Shown here in pieces: positions 26,734 to 35,534 of a stretch of 64,000 bases of DNA (positions are counted from its first letter, which is position 1; every line of letters starts with the position of its first letter). The notes under the pieces were generated by a model. That model saw only the letters and a list, made by a program, of their open reading frames with translations, had not been told where the DNA came from and ran no database searches. Where the stretch lies: assembly GCF_030150205.1 (NCBI RefSeq), contig NZ_JASLGT010000011.1, positions 277,679 through 341,678 on the forward strand. The letters are read 5' to 3'. This DNA comes from Niabella sp. (lineage in GTDB: Bacteria; Bacteroidota; Bacteroidia; Chitinophagales; Chitinophagaceae). A program made the translations under genes and the position numbers.

Positions 26734-27639
26734 CTATTCTTTAATATATGCTGTAATTTCCTTGTAGATGCTGTTTTCGAGCGGTCCCTCCCGCATTGCC
26801 GTAAGGCATTCGCCGAGCTCCCCGGGATTTGAGGGCCCGATAACGATGCGGAAATCGAATGGAATATTCTGTAAAAAACGGAGTGCCAGCGAAGGCAATG
26901 AACGCTGGTTCTTCATTGCTATTTTATGTACGCAGGATGCGGCGTCCACGTATTTTTGCTCCAGCCACTGCGGACGGTTGCGGGTAAAAGATTCGAACCG
27001 GTTGCCCAGTAATCCCATATGTAACGGACTGGCCGCCCAGTATGCCCTATTCCCCTGGCTACATTCGGGCAAAGAACTGTTCAGTGCGTCGATGGTACAG
27101 GCATTGAGCCGGTTAAATTCCATCACCACATCAAAAATACCGGCATCGAGGTAGCGGTGAAATGAAGCCGGATAATTTCCGCCCAACCCGATCTGCTTTG
27201 CATAACCGTTCCGTTTCAATTCCTCCATTTTTAAAACGGCCGGTTCTATTTCCGCTGCAGGAATGGCTGCGGGTTCATGGAGGAACAACACATCAAGGTC
27301 TGACAGTCCCAGGGTCTTCAGACTAAGATCCACGCTGCGGGCCATACCACCCGGCGTATAATCATAAATGCCCTGATCGGAGGTATAGCTTTTCAGGCGT
27401 CCCACCTTGGTGCTGATCTGCGGACGTGGACCCTTCCACTGCTGCAATGCCTGGCCCACAAAAGCCTCCCCATCTCCATAGGCCGGAGCCGTATCAATGG
27501 CCGGGATGCCTGCTTCCAGTGCCTGGATGATCGTATGCACCGAAGTTCCGGGATCAACAGGGCCCCAAACGCCCCCCAGACCGGCCGTTCCCAGCACATA
27601 GCGTTGTAACATGCCTGTTTCGCTGCTCCATTCATTCAT
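26734..27639 (-). CDS. Aldo-keto reductase (D-threo-aldose/L-fucose dehydrogenase-like)
   Basis: The 301-residue cytoplasmic enzyme has the AKR barrel: GTAGLGGVWGPVD, AIDTAPAYGDGEAFVGQAL (the catalytic Asp and Tyr), ISTKVGRL (Lys), LDVLFLHEPA (His at the fourth position), and the NADP-binding part SLALRFLQNIPFDFRIVIG. This sub-type often oxidises the free sugar at C1 to the lactone (D-threo-aldose 1-dehydrogenase, L-fucose or L-galactose dehydrogenase). It is the first gene of the operon divergent from a GntR regulator. A start at an internal Met ten residues in is also possible. Confidence 0.88.
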   Translation of the reverse strand: MNEWSSETGMLQRYVLGTAGLGGVWGPVDPGTSVHTIIQALEAGIPAIDTAPAYGDGEAFVGQALQQWKGPRPQISTKVGRLKSYTSDQGIYDYTPGGMARSVDLSLKTLGLSDLDVLFLHEPAAIPAAEIEPAVLKMEELKRNGYAKQIGLGGNYPASFHRYLDAGIFDVVMEFNRLNACTIDALNSSLPECSQGNRAYWAASPLHMGLLGNRFESFTRNRPQWLEQKYVDAASCVHKIAMKNQRSLPSLALRFLQNIPFDFRIVIGPSNPGELGECLTAMREGPLENSIYKEITAYIKE

Positions 27640-27733
27640 ATGCCATCAATTTGTTTAGCTGCGTAAAGCTATTTCATTTTACAGGACAGGCCCATTCCTA
27701 TATTGCTTATTTCCTATGTTATTTTGCTTTTTG

Positions 27734-27764
27734 TTTGATGGTGTTTTTTAGCCTTATACTTTTG
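27734..27764 (+). promoter_or_regulatory. Bacteroidota sigma-type promoter of the GntR gene
   Basis: TTTG at 27734-27737, a 19-bp spacer and TACTTTTG at 27757-27764 match the Bacteroidota promoter consensus (TTTG, about 19 bp, TAnnTTTG). Transcription would begin near 27771, about 45 bp before the chosen start codon. The region is shared with the divergent AKR operon. Confidence 0.75.
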
Positions 27765-27816
27765 TGTTATACATGAACCGTTCCGGTAGATGTATTTGTT
27801 TAACTGCATTTTTAAA

Positions 27817-28527
27817 ATGAATCGGCTGGTGTACCAACAACCCCTTGACCATAATAGTATAGTGCCACTTCATCAACAGGCAGAAGAATGGCTGCGCCAA
27901 CTGATCCGCGGGGAAGCATATCAGAAAGGCCTTCCTATTCCTCCCGAAGTACGGCTGGCCCAGCAGCTCTGTATATCCCGCAGTACGTTGCGACAGGCCA
28001 TCAGTAAGCTGGTGTTTGAAGGCCTGCTGGTGCGAAAAAAAAGAAAGGGCACCTGTGTATCCGGCAACAAGCCGGTACTTACCGCTGCACTACAGGCTGC
28101 CATGCAGGCAACGGAACCTGATACCGGTCATCACCATTTTGAGCTGCACGTATCCTATACCACTGTATCCAATGAAGCCCTGCTCTTTTTTGGAATCAAT
28201 ACTCCTGTTAAAGTAGTGCGACAGGAACGGCTGAGCGGCACAACGGAATCACCGCCTGAATATACCATTACCGAATTCAATCCGGTGCTTCCGGTTTCTG
28301 CTTCGGAGAACTTCAACCTGCCACTCTCCGAAATCCTTGAAAAAGGCTGCCGGCTGAGTATCGAAAAAACACAGGAAACGCTGCATACGGTTGTCGCCGA
28401 TCTTTTCCTTGCCGCAAAACTGGAAACGGTACCGGGCTTACCGCTCCTGGTGCGTAAACGGTATATTTATGTAACGGATGCATTCCCCGCTGCACTGGTA
28501 ACGGTATATAATGGTACCGGTAAATGA
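27817..28527 (+). CDS. GntR-family transcription regulator with UTRA-like effector domain
   Basis: The start at 27817 (MNRLVYQQPLDHN) is preferred to an in-frame ATG at 27790. The N-terminal winged helix covers about residues 15-85: PLHQQAEEWLRQLIRGEAYQ, then ISRSTLRQAISKLVFEGLLV. The rest (HFELHVSYTTVSNEALLFFG, VKVVRQERLSG, EYTITEFNPVLP, LPLLVRKRYIYV) is like the chorismate-lyase-fold UTRA effector domain of the HutC branch. It is divergent from the AKR-enolase-symporter-mutarotase operon and probably represses it until its sugar ligand appears. Confidence 0.88.
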   Translation: MNRLVYQQPLDHNSIVPLHQQAEEWLRQLIRGEAYQKGLPIPPEVRLAQQLCISRSTLRQAISKLVFEGLLVRKKRKGTCVSGNKPVLTAALQAAMQATEPDTGHHHFELHVSYTTVSNEALLFFGINTPVKVVRQERLSGTTESPPEYTITEFNPVLPVSASENFNLPLSEILEKGCRLSIEKTQETLHTVVADLFLAAKLETVPGLPLLVRKRYIYVTDAFPAALVTVYNGTGK

Positions 28528-28826
28528 CGGACGGCCTTTTGACCGGAGCTGTCAGTAATGATTGTATACATCTTTAAGCACTATAATAACAGGCTGGTAT
28601 CTATTTTATTAAAATGATTGTTTATTAATGGTTTGCAGAAGTACAAACCATGGCCTGCGCCACGGGCGGTATCCTCACTGACCGGGCATAAATTTACTGG
28701 TAAGATTTACCTGAAAACCATTGACATTATTTCCTGTATCAACGGTTTTAGCTGCCTGAAGGTGTTGCCGACCTGCATAAAAGTCAGGGTAAGAGCGGCT
28801 ATGTTTTTATATGCGCAATGATATAT
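28528..28826. other. Convergent intergenic region, nothing recognised
   Basis: This stretch of about 300 bp separates the 3' ends of the GntR gene (plus strand) and the GH29 gene (minus strand). I see no convincing gene, repeat or strong terminator hairpin in it. Confidence 0.5.
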
Positions 28827-30146
28827 TTACTTCCGGATCAGCGGAACAGACTCAGCATTCTTATCCATTTCCAATACCAGCACCGCATCATTTTCATCTG
28901 GCAGCTGCTGCGGAAGGGACAGGATGAGCTGTTCCTGTTCCAGTCGGAATGGGACTTTATCCCCCTGCAAAAAATATGCTTTCTTTACCCGGAGACCCGG
29001 CACCGCCGGCAGTTTCAGCGGTCCCGCAGGTTTTTGAAAAAGATGTATATAGATCTTATTGCCCTTACGGGTAGCGGCCAGTACACTGTCCGGTAAAAAA
29101 GGTCCGCCTTTTGTTGAGTAAACGGACGCACCGTATTTCTTTAACCAGCTGCCCATTTCACGTAAGCGTGCAGCCTGCCGTTCTTCGATGCGACCATCCG
29201 GCATCGGGCCGATATTTAATAAAAGATTGCCATTTCCACCGGCGGTGCTGGCCAGGGTGCGGATACACTGTTGTAATGATTTCATGGCATCGCCGGGCTT
29301 CCAGGCCCATTGTGTACAAAGTGTAATACAGGACTCCCAGGGATCTGTCATATTGATGCCACCAACCTTTTGTTCGGGTGTGGCATAATCACCGGTTGTT
29401 GCAGCGCTCATCACTTCATGCGTACCCTTTCCCAGCCGGTTGTTGATGATCACTTCCGGATCCAGTTTTCGTAAAAAATCGTATATATCCCGGCCATGTG
29501 CTGCTGTCCAGGGAGCCTCCCAGTTTCCGTCGAACCAGAGCATATAGGGATGGTAATTGGTCACCAGCTCGGTCAACTGGTTTTTCATGTATTGCACAAA
29601 CTGCTGCATATCCGCTTTGGGATCCGGTACCGTGTTGCCATCGTTATGCAGCGGATAACGGCGGTCGTACCAATCCAGCACGGTATAGTAGATACAGAAT
29701 TTGATCTTATATTTTTTACAGGCTTTTGCCAATGCCCCTACCACATCCTTTTTAAAGGGTGTATTCATGATATTGTAGTCTGAATAGGCTGTGGGCCAGA
29801 GACAAAAACCATCATGATGTTTTGCGGTAATGGTCAGGTATTTCATTCCCGCATCACGGGCGGTTTTTACCCATGCATCTGCATCAAATGATACCGGGTC
29901 AAATTTCTTATACAGGTTATCATAATCGCTTTGCGACACCCCATGGTTACGCGACCAGCCAATCTCTGTTCCGCGCAGCGTAACCGGTCCCCAATGAATG
30001 AACATGCCAAACCGTTTGTCCATAAATCCCTCCATGGTCTTTTTGCTGATGGAACTGTAAGGAACCTCTTGCTGTGCTATTAAAAGGCTACTGCTTAGCA
30101 GGATCAGCAAACCGATCAGTTGTATTTGTTTTATCATTTGTACCAT
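28827..30146 (-). CDS. GH29 alpha-L-fucosidase
   Basis: The 439-residue protein has a signal peptide (LIGLLILLSSSLLIAQ); starts at 30146 and 30137 are both possible. The GH29 barrel shows DKRFGMFIHWGPVTLRGTE, the histidine pair in YLTITAKHHDGFCLWPTAYS, the nucleophile Asp in MLWFDGNWEAPW near residue 230, and GGNGNLLLNIGPMPDGRIEE near the end of the barrel; a short beta domain follows. GH29 enzymes are retaining exo-alpha-fucosidases, mostly for alpha-1,3/4/6 linkages, and so complement the GH95 enzyme of PUL 1. It is the last gene of an operon for fucose uptake and breakdown, which makes free L-fucose the expected product. Confidence 0.95.
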   Translation of the reverse strand: MVQMIKQIQLIGLLILLSSSLLIAQQEVPYSSISKKTMEGFMDKRFGMFIHWGPVTLRGTEIGWSRNHGVSQSDYDNLYKKFDPVSFDADAWVKTARDAGMKYLTITAKHHDGFCLWPTAYSDYNIMNTPFKKDVVGALAKACKKYKIKFCIYYTVLDWYDRRYPLHNDGNTVPDPKADMQQFVQYMKNQLTELVTNYHPYMLWFDGNWEAPWTAAHGRDIYDFLRKLDPEVIINNRLGKGTHEVMSAATTGDYATPEQKVGGINMTDPWESCITLCTQWAWKPGDAMKSLQQCIRTLASTAGGNGNLLLNIGPMPDGRIEERQAARLREMGSWLKKYGASVYSTKGGPFLPDSVLAATRKGNKIYIHLFQKPAGPLKLPAVPGLRVKKAYFLQGDKVPFRLEQEQLILSLPQQLPDENDAVLVLEMDKNAESVPLIRK

Positions 30147-30177
30147 TTTAAATTATATCAATTGCCGTTACTATTTG

Positions 30178-31437
30178 TTATTTCCGGACCGGTGCCCGGT
30201 ATCCTTTTATTGCAAAATACAATACGTATACATAACAGAGCGCCGGAAAAATAAATGCCCAGCTAATGCCCACGTTGTCTGAAATCAGCCCCATCGCCGG
30301 AGGAATTAATGCCCCGCCTACAATGCCCATGATCAATAAGGAGGATGCTGTTTTTGTATGGTTTCCCAGCCCGTTGATGCTTAAGGTAAAAATAACCGGG
30401 TACATGATGGAGGTCAGCAAGCCAACCATCGATAACAGGAACAGCGATCCGTACCCGTTCACCAGTATGGCCGTTATCACCAGCAGGAAGGCCCCTCCCG
30501 CCGAAATGACTAACATCCGTGATGCAGCTGCTTTCCGTAGTATATAAGCGCCTCCCAGTCTGCCAGCTAATACCAGGCCCATAAATAATGAAATAAACAA
30601 TGCCGACTTTTGTTGTGTGAGACCGGGCAATTTCAGCGACTGCGCATACCGGATCATAAAACTCACGATTCCTACCTCAGCCCCTACATAACAAAATACA
30701 GCCCCTACGCCCAGCAATAAGTGCGGATAATTAAGAATATCTTTAAAGGAATGTTTTCCGGTAACTTCATCCCGGATGGGCGGAAGTTTTATAAACAGTA
30801 ATACCACCGCCATTATGAGAAATAGCAATGCCAGTGAAACATAGGGCAGTTTCACAAGATTGGCCTCAGCAGCCAGGAAGTTTTGCAACTGACTTGCGGA
30901 ATAGGTGCGGATCACCGTTTCCGGAATGTCTTCTTTATGCAACAGGAGCAGTGCTCCGATATAGGGTGCTGCCGTAGCGCCTACAGAGCCTACCGCTGCG
31001 GATAAGCTAAGCCTGCTGGATGCTTCAGCAGGATCGCCCAGTTTGGAAATATAGGGTGTGGCTGTTACCTCCAGGAACGTAAATCCTGCCGCCATGATAA
31101 AGAGCGCACCCAGGAACAAAGGATAATAACGGATCTCTGCAGCGGGGTAAAACAACGCTGCCCCGGCCGCGGCCACCAACAACCCGGTAACCATTCCGGC
31201 CTTGTATCCTTTGCGATGAATATACATGCCAGCCGGAATGGCCAGCAAGAAATAAGCGCCAAAGAAGGCCGATTGTACCAGGGAAGACTGGAAATCGCTT
31301 AGCTGGCAGGCACGTTTTAAATGCGGGATCAATATGTCATTGATGTTCCGGCTCATGTTCCAGAAGAACATCAGGCTCATTACAATGCACAGTGGCACCA
31401 GGAACCGGGCGGGTTTTGATATGGAGGATACAGGCAC
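30178..31437 (-). CDS. fucP: L-fucose:H+ symporter (FucP-type MFS permease)
   Basis: The 419-residue protein has 12 predicted membrane helices in two halves. The beginning (FLVPLCIVMSLMFFWNMSRN, then NDILIPHLKRACQLSDFQSS), SAFFGAYFLLAIPAGMYIHR and AAGFTFLEVTATPYISKLGD followed by SRLSLSAAVGSVGAT are typical of the FHS/FucP branch of the major facilitator superfamily. In Bacteroidota such permeases carry fucose, glucose or GlcNAc-type sugars; the neighbouring fuconate dehydratase and fucosidase make L-fucose the likely substrate. It begins 5 bp after the mutarotase gene. Confidence 0.9.
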   Translation of the reverse strand: MPVSSISKPARFLVPLCIVMSLMFFWNMSRNINDILIPHLKRACQLSDFQSSLVQSAFFGAYFLLAIPAGMYIHRKGYKAGMVTGLLVAAAGAALFYPAAEIRYYPLFLGALFIMAAGFTFLEVTATPYISKLGDPAEASSRLSLSAAVGSVGATAAPYIGALLLLHKEDIPETVIRTYSASQLQNFLAAEANLVKLPYVSLALLFLIMAVVLLFIKLPPIRDEVTGKHSFKDILNYPHLLLGVGAVFCYVGAEVGIVSFMIRYAQSLKLPGLTQQKSALFISLFMGLVLAGRLGGAYILRKAAASRMLVISAGGAFLLVITAILVNGYGSLFLLSMVGLLTSIMYPVIFTLSINGLGNHTKTASSLLIMGIVGGALIPPAMGLISDNVGISWAFIFPALCYVYVLYFAIKGYRAPVRK

Positions 31438-31442
31438 GCTGA

Positions 31443-31784
31443 TCAGTTATAAAGCTTAAAAATCTGTTTCATTTCCACCCAGTGTTCATCCGGTTTTGCA
31501 AAAGCCAGCCGTTGCTGAAAGGTATCCATCAGCCGGGCCCATTCCTGCTGCCGTGGCAGGGCCGCCATGGCCTCAAAGCCGGCTTGCAGCTCAAAACCGT
31601 CTGTTGTTTCCAGGATCATCACCAACCGGTTCCCTGCCCGGTAAATATCCATTGTATAGATCCCACAACTCCGGATCCCGCCGATAATTTCCGGCCATAC
31701 CTGGTCTGCCCGGTGATAGGCCTCATATTGACGGATGAGCTCCGGGTCATTCTTCAGATCCAATGTTAAACAAAAACGTTTCAT
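31443..31784 (-). CDS. RhaM-family 6-deoxy-L-sugar mutarotase (likely L-fucose)
   Basis: The 113-residue protein has no signal peptide and the standard RhaM/DUF718 length. Motifs are RFCLTLDLKNDPELIRQYEA, QVWPEIIGGIRSCGIYTMDI, NRLVMILETTDGF and EWARLMDTFQQRL, then EHWVEMKQIFKLY. Family members speed up anomer interconversion of L-rhamnose; in fucose operons the same family serves L-fucose. It is placed between fuconate dehydratase and permease genes in one operon. It is clearly related to, but differs from, the lipoprotein at 23429-23860. Confidence 0.9.
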   Translation of the reverse strand: MKRFCLTLDLKNDPELIRQYEAYHRADQVWPEIIGGIRSCGIYTMDIYRAGNRLVMILETTDGFELQAGFEAMAALPRQQEWARLMDTFQQRLAFAKPDEHWVEMKQIFKLYN

Positions 31785-31800
31785 ACCAGCTTTATTGTTT

Positions 31801-33027
31801 TTATGGTTCTACCAGTGCGCAGGAACTACCCGGCTCCTGCGGCGTTTTATAGTTACCGTCTTCAATCCTTACAGGATGTAAAAACGCTTTTTTCAAATGC
31901 GGGATATGTTCCAGGAACAGTGCTTCATGTCCCAGTTTTATATGATTAAACAGTACCAGGTGCTGATGCAGCTGTCCCATATCGCCTACATGTGGTACCA
32001 CGGGGATGCCATATTTGCGGCAAAGCAGGCTAACGGTAATGAATTCACTTACGCCTCCCAGCCGAACGGCATCGGCCTGGATAAAGCCCACGCATTTTGC
32101 CTGCAGGTAGTTTTTAAAGATCACCCGGTTGGGCACATGTTCTCCAATGGCCAGTGGTACCGGCGCAATAGCCCTTGCCAGCATGCGATGCGCCGCAATA
32201 TCGTCCGGATGTGTGGGCTCCTCGATCCAGTAGGGTTTCATAGCACTCAGGGAACTGCAGATCTGTAAGGCCTGGGGCAGGGTCCATTGCTGATTGGCAT
32301 CCAGCATTACTTTTACCGCATCGCCGGCTGTTGCTCTTACAATATGTGCCCGCCGGATATCCCGTTCCGCATCCGCCGATCCTACTTTTAACTTCAGGGC
32401 GGAAAAGCCGTTATTGATCGCCCGGTGGCAGTTTTCACGGATCTGTTCATCGTCATAATTAAACCATCCCACAGAGGTATCATACCCGGGATATCCCGTT
32501 TTTAAAATGGGCTCCCGTTGGGTTCTGGTTACTTCCTGCTCCCGGATAAGGGCTATGGCCTCCTCCCGGCTTAATTCATCTTCCAGGTAGCTCAGGTCCA
32601 GCGTGGCTACCAATTGTTCCGGGCTCAGATCGGTCAGCAGCTTCCAGAGCGGCACGCCTCTTTTCTGCGCCCACAGATCGTAACAGGCATTGGTTACGGA
32701 TGCCAGGGCCAGGTGTACAATGCCTTTGTGCGGGCCCAGCCAACGGAACTGCTGCTCGTTAGACAAGCGATTGAACCAGTTGCCAAAGTCTGACATGATC
32801 GCTTCAATATCCGATCCCTTTAATGCCTGCGCATAAAATGCTGCGGCCTTACATACCAGCTCGTTCCCGGCTCCAAGTGTAAAGGCGAAACCGGTACCTT
32901 TTATACCGCTGTCATCTACCAGTTCCGTAACCGCGTATGAATAAACCGGATTCCGGTGCACCGCATCGCTGCCGGCTCCCCCCGATAATGGAAATCGTCT
33001 GTCTTTAATCGCTATATCCCGAATCAT
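31801..33027 (-). CDS. L-fuconate dehydratase
   Basis: The 408-residue enolase-superfamily enzyme starts IRDIAIKDRRFPLSGGAGSD and HRNPVYSYAVTELVDD, typical of fuconate dehydratases. The barrel has FSALKLKVG (K-x-K), VMLDANQQW, YWIEEPTHPDD and LAIGEHVPNR for the three metal ligands, and PVVPHVGDMGQLHQHLVLFN with the catalytic His. The reaction is L-fuconate to 2-keto-3-deoxy-L-fuconate, the third step of the non-phosphorylating L-fucose pathway. The upstream gene encodes a probable L-fucose dehydrogenase. The lactonase and the enzymes after this step are not present in the window. Confidence 0.92.
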   Translation of the reverse strand: MIRDIAIKDRRFPLSGGAGSDAVHRNPVYSYAVTELVDDSGIKGTGFAFTLGAGNELVCKAAAFYAQALKGSDIEAIMSDFGNWFNRLSNEQQFRWLGPHKGIVHLALASVTNACYDLWAQKRGVPLWKLLTDLSPEQLVATLDLSYLEDELSREEAIALIREQEVTRTQREPILKTGYPGYDTSVGWFNYDDEQIRENCHRAINNGFSALKLKVGSADAERDIRRAHIVRATAGDAVKVMLDANQQWTLPQALQICSSLSAMKPYWIEEPTHPDDIAAHRMLARAIAPVPLAIGEHVPNRVIFKNYLQAKCVGFIQADAVRLGGVSEFITVSLLCRKYGIPVVPHVGDMGQLHQHLVLFNHIKLGHEALFLEHIPHLKKAFLHPVRIEDGNYKTPQEPGSSCALVEP

Positions 33028-33103
33028 ATATTAGTCCTGTCAATGTTTAATAAAAATAACACCTGTATGAACCGTCGCACTTTGACGGATACCTCTATTT
33101 CGT

Positions 33104-33865
33104 TTACCGCCGGTACCCCAGTTCGGCGCCCCCGCCCACAGGCAGGATGCATCCCGTTATAAACCGTGCTTTTTCGGAAACCAGGTATACACAGGCATCT
33201 GCGATCACATCGCCTTCGGGACAATAGCCCAGGGCGTGGATTCCATCCAGGTAGGTTTCAATACCCGCCGTATCGGGTTGCTCCGTTGCCCATTCCCGCA
33301 GCAACGGCGTCCATACACCGGCCGGAGCCACTGCATTTACCCGGATGCCATCGGCCGCATAATCCAGCGCCATCGATTTGGTAAGCGCATCCACAGCCCC
33401 CTTGGTAGCTGTATAAGCTGCGTGATTGGCCTGCCCCATACTTCCTACCATACTGCTTGTGTTTAAAATACACCCTTTCGATCGCTGCAGTGCGGCAAGT
33501 GCATACCGGGTGGTTAAATAGATACTGAATACGTTTACCTGCATCAGCGCCTGCCATTCGCCAACCGTGGTTTCATGCAGCGGTTTGGCCGGAGCTGCAA
33601 TGCCCGCATTATTATGGATGCAATCGATCACTCCGTAATGCTGTTCAATTTGCGCAACCGCTGTTTTCACCTGCGCTTCGTCAGACACATCGCAATGCAA
33701 ATACAAATGTGCCTTACCGGTTTCTTCTCCTAACCGTTCAATGGCGCCTCGCTGTACATCCAGTACCGCCACCCGCGCGCCTTCCCTTGTATAGGCTTTT
33801 ACACATTCATAACCGATACCGCTGGCCCCGCCTGTAACAACAATCACTTTATTTGATAATACCAT
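33104..33865 (-). CDS. Short-chain dehydrogenase, probable L-fucose dehydrogenase
   Basis: The 253-residue SDR has the NAD(P)-binding TGGASGIG, HNNAGIA, and the catalytic Ser (LNTSSMVGS) and YTATK. The acidic residue after the second strand (AVLDVQR) favours NAD. The C-terminal part (AGVWTPLLREWA, ITGCILPVGGGAELGY) closely follows mammalian HSD17B14, an enzyme now regarded as L-fucose dehydrogenase, which ends in GGAELGY. I therefore prefer oxidation of L-fucose to L-fuconolactone; 2-keto-3-deoxy-L-fuconate dehydrogenase is the alternative. It is the first gene of the fucose operon, divergent from an AraC regulator. Confidence 0.85.
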   Translation of the reverse strand: MVLSNKVIVVTGGASGIGYECVKAYTREGARVAVLDVQRGAIERLGEETGKAHLYLHCDVSDEAQVKTAVAQIEQHYGVIDCIHNNAGIAAPAKPLHETTVGEWQALMQVNVFSIYLTTRYALAALQRSKGCILNTSSMVGSMGQANHAAYTATKGAVDALTKSMALDYAADGIRVNAVAPAGVWTPLLREWATEQPDTAGIETYLDGIHALGYCPEGDVIADACVYLVSEKARFITGCILPVGGGAELGYRR

Positions 33866-33993
33866 GGCAACTTTCGTTCTTCACAACAAAGAAATAAAAT
33901 AATCCACAGCAAAGGCCGCATTGTATGTGCCATTACCTACACTATTTTAACATAAATGGTTTATTTTTGGCCAACAAAGGAATATCTTTAGGT

Positions 33994-34854
33994 ATGAAAC
34001 CCATTCTTCTTAAAATCACATCCGGTCCGGCGATCTCGTTCAGCGCAAGGTCCGACAGTAAGTCGTATAAGAGTAACAGCTGGCATTACCACCCGGAGTT
34101 TGAGCTGATCCATGTGATAAAAGGTGGTGGTACGCTGTTTGCAGGGGATGGTATCCATCATTTCAAAAGCGGCGACCTGGTATTTATTGGCAGCTATCTG
34201 CCACATTACTGGAAGTTTGACAGCTTATATACCTCGGAGGTCCCGGCAAAATCTTATATTGAACTAACGCAGTTCCGTGAGGATTTCTGGGGTAAGGATT
34301 TTTTGACTATACCGGAAAATCAAAAGATCGCAGCCCTGTTGGATAAGAGTAAGAAAGGATTAATACTCCGGGGTGCAAAGGCCGAAGCAGCCAAAGGGCT
34401 TCTTACGGAATTGATCGCCGCCACAGATACCAAAAGAATAGTCCTTCTCCTGGAGCTGCTGATCTGTCTTTCTGAATGTAAAAAAGCCGGTACCATTTCC
34501 TCCGCTCATCAAAGCAACAATCCATTTACCCAATCGGAGCGTATCAATAAGATCTATAATTATACCCTTCAACATTTTAAGTCTACAATTTATATCAAAG
34601 AGGTTGCTGCGATCACTAACCTTACGGTGAATTCATTTTGCCGGTATTTTAAATCCTGCACCCGGAAAAGTTATACGCAGTTTATTGCAGAACTGCGGAT
34701 CGGTCATGCCTGTAAACTATTATCTGAAGGTCAGAAAAGTATCAAAGAGATCTGCTATGAAAGCGGGTTTAATAATATTACCCATTTTAACCGGCTGTTT
34801 AAAAAAATGAAGCATATTCAACCCAACGAATACCGGAAGCTTATTCATACATAG
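33994..34854 (+). CDS. AraC-family regulator of the fucose operon
   Basis: The start at 33994 (MKPILLKITSGP) is chosen; the frame extends 23 codons upstream but that part includes promoter-like sequence (TATTTTTG at 33962-33969). The protein of about 286 residues has a cupin sensor domain (WHYHPEFELIHVIKGGGTLF, then SGDLVFIGSYLPHYWKFD) and a C-terminal AraC domain (IKEVAAITNLTVNSFCRYFK, then KEICYESGFNNITHFNRLFK). It is paralogous to the regulator at 21782. Placement points to control of the divergent fucose operon, perhaps with L-fucose or a fuconate derivative as ligand. Confidence 0.92.
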   Translation: MKPILLKITSGPAISFSARSDSKSYKSNSWHYHPEFELIHVIKGGGTLFAGDGIHHFKSGDLVFIGSYLPHYWKFDSLYTSEVPAKSYIELTQFREDFWGKDFLTIPENQKIAALLDKSKKGLILRGAKAEAAKGLLTELIAATDTKRIVLLLELLICLSECKKAGTISSAHQSNNPFTQSERINKIYNYTLQHFKSTIYIKEVAAITNLTVNSFCRYFKSCTRKSYTQFIAELRIGHACKLLSEGQKSIKEICYESGFNNITHFNRLFKKMKHIQPNEYRKLIHT

Positions 34855-34972
34855 GATGGCTGACCCGGTGCCAATGCAATATCTTATTGCCACAGATGCG
34901 CAGATTGTATTTGCAGATAATTGGTTCGTCATGGTCTTTGAGGCGCAGCTCCTGTAACTGCTGTAAGCTCAT
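34841..34972 (-). CDS. Small hypothetical protein, 43 residues (candidate)
   Basis: ATG at 34972 opens a frame reading MSLQQLQELRLKDHDEP, IICKYNLRICGNK and ILHWHRVSHPMYE, and stops at 34841. Composition is protein-like and charged, with two Cys and three His residues. It overlaps the 3' end of the AraC gene by 14 bp on the opposite strand. No family is recognised and conservation would have to be shown. Confidence 0.35.
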   Translation of the reverse strand: MSLQQLQELRLKDHDEPIICKYNLRICGNKILHWHRVSHPMYE

Positions 34973-35195
34973 TCATTATTTACTGCCGGATCCCGGCAAC
35001 AATTGCCCGGGGTTTATACAGCCAACACGTTTAGCCAGGCGGCTGTTTTCTTTTTACAACCGAAAGATTTCCACCTTTTGTCCCCAGGAAATTTGCCGGG
35101 GACTCCGGGTTGTTTTTTATGCAGGATATTTTGATACTTTTATGTGGAGTATTTAACACATTCCGGGGCATAGTGCCTGGTTAAACAGTTTTAAT

Positions 35196-35387
35196 ATGAA
35201 CATTGCTGCTTTATTTCCAGAATTTGAATACGGCCATGCACAGCTGAACAAATTTGTGGAATCTTCCGGCTTTTTTACGATCCTGCTTAAATCGGGAGAG
35301 ATCATTCATTTTTCACCGGAACGCCCGGAGGAATTCCGCGAATGGCTGCATATTCATAAGGTTGCGGCCATCAGTGCCAGCAATTAA
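35196..35387 (+). CDS. Small conserved-looking hypothetical protein, 63 residues
   Basis: The protein starts MNIAALFPEFEYGHAQLNKF and contains FFTILLKSGEIIHFSPERPE followed by FREWLHIHKVAAI. It has no signal peptide or membrane segment and looks like a small alpha/beta protein with a beta hairpin (TILLKSGEIIHF) and a helix (EEFREWLHIH). Coding is supported by the balanced composition and a clear ATG. No function can be given; neighbours do not form an operon with it. Confidence 0.6.
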   Translation: MNIAALFPEFEYGHAQLNKFVESSGFFTILLKSGEIIHFSPERPEEFREWLHIHKVAAISASN

Positions 35388-35451
35388 TATATCCGAAACA
35401 TAAATACCTGCGGGTTTCTATTTCACGTAACGACACAATGGACCAGGTGTT

Positions 35452-35526
35452 CGCCGCGAAGGCTCAAAGGCACGAAGAGCCATTAAGATTAAGTTCTCTT
35501 CTTTGTGTGTCTTTGTGTCTTAGTGA
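35452..35526. repeat. Imperfect inverted heptad repeat (CAAAGGCACGAAG / CTTTGTGTCTTAGTG)
   Basis: GCGAAGGCTCAAAGGCACGA at 35455-35474 faces CTTTGTGTGTCTTTGTGTCT at 35501-35520; the two halves are partly complementary and each has a period of about 7 nt. The element lies just downstream of the small gene at 35196-35387 and next to the 3' end of the Dabb gene, and may act as a bidirectional transcription stop. Confidence 0.55.
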
Positions 35527-35534
35527 CAATATAT

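Noticed and set aside
28618..28821. Plus-strand frame of 67 codons in the GntR-GH29 gap
   Set aside because: No family features or promoter; codon use looks random, so it was not called a gene.
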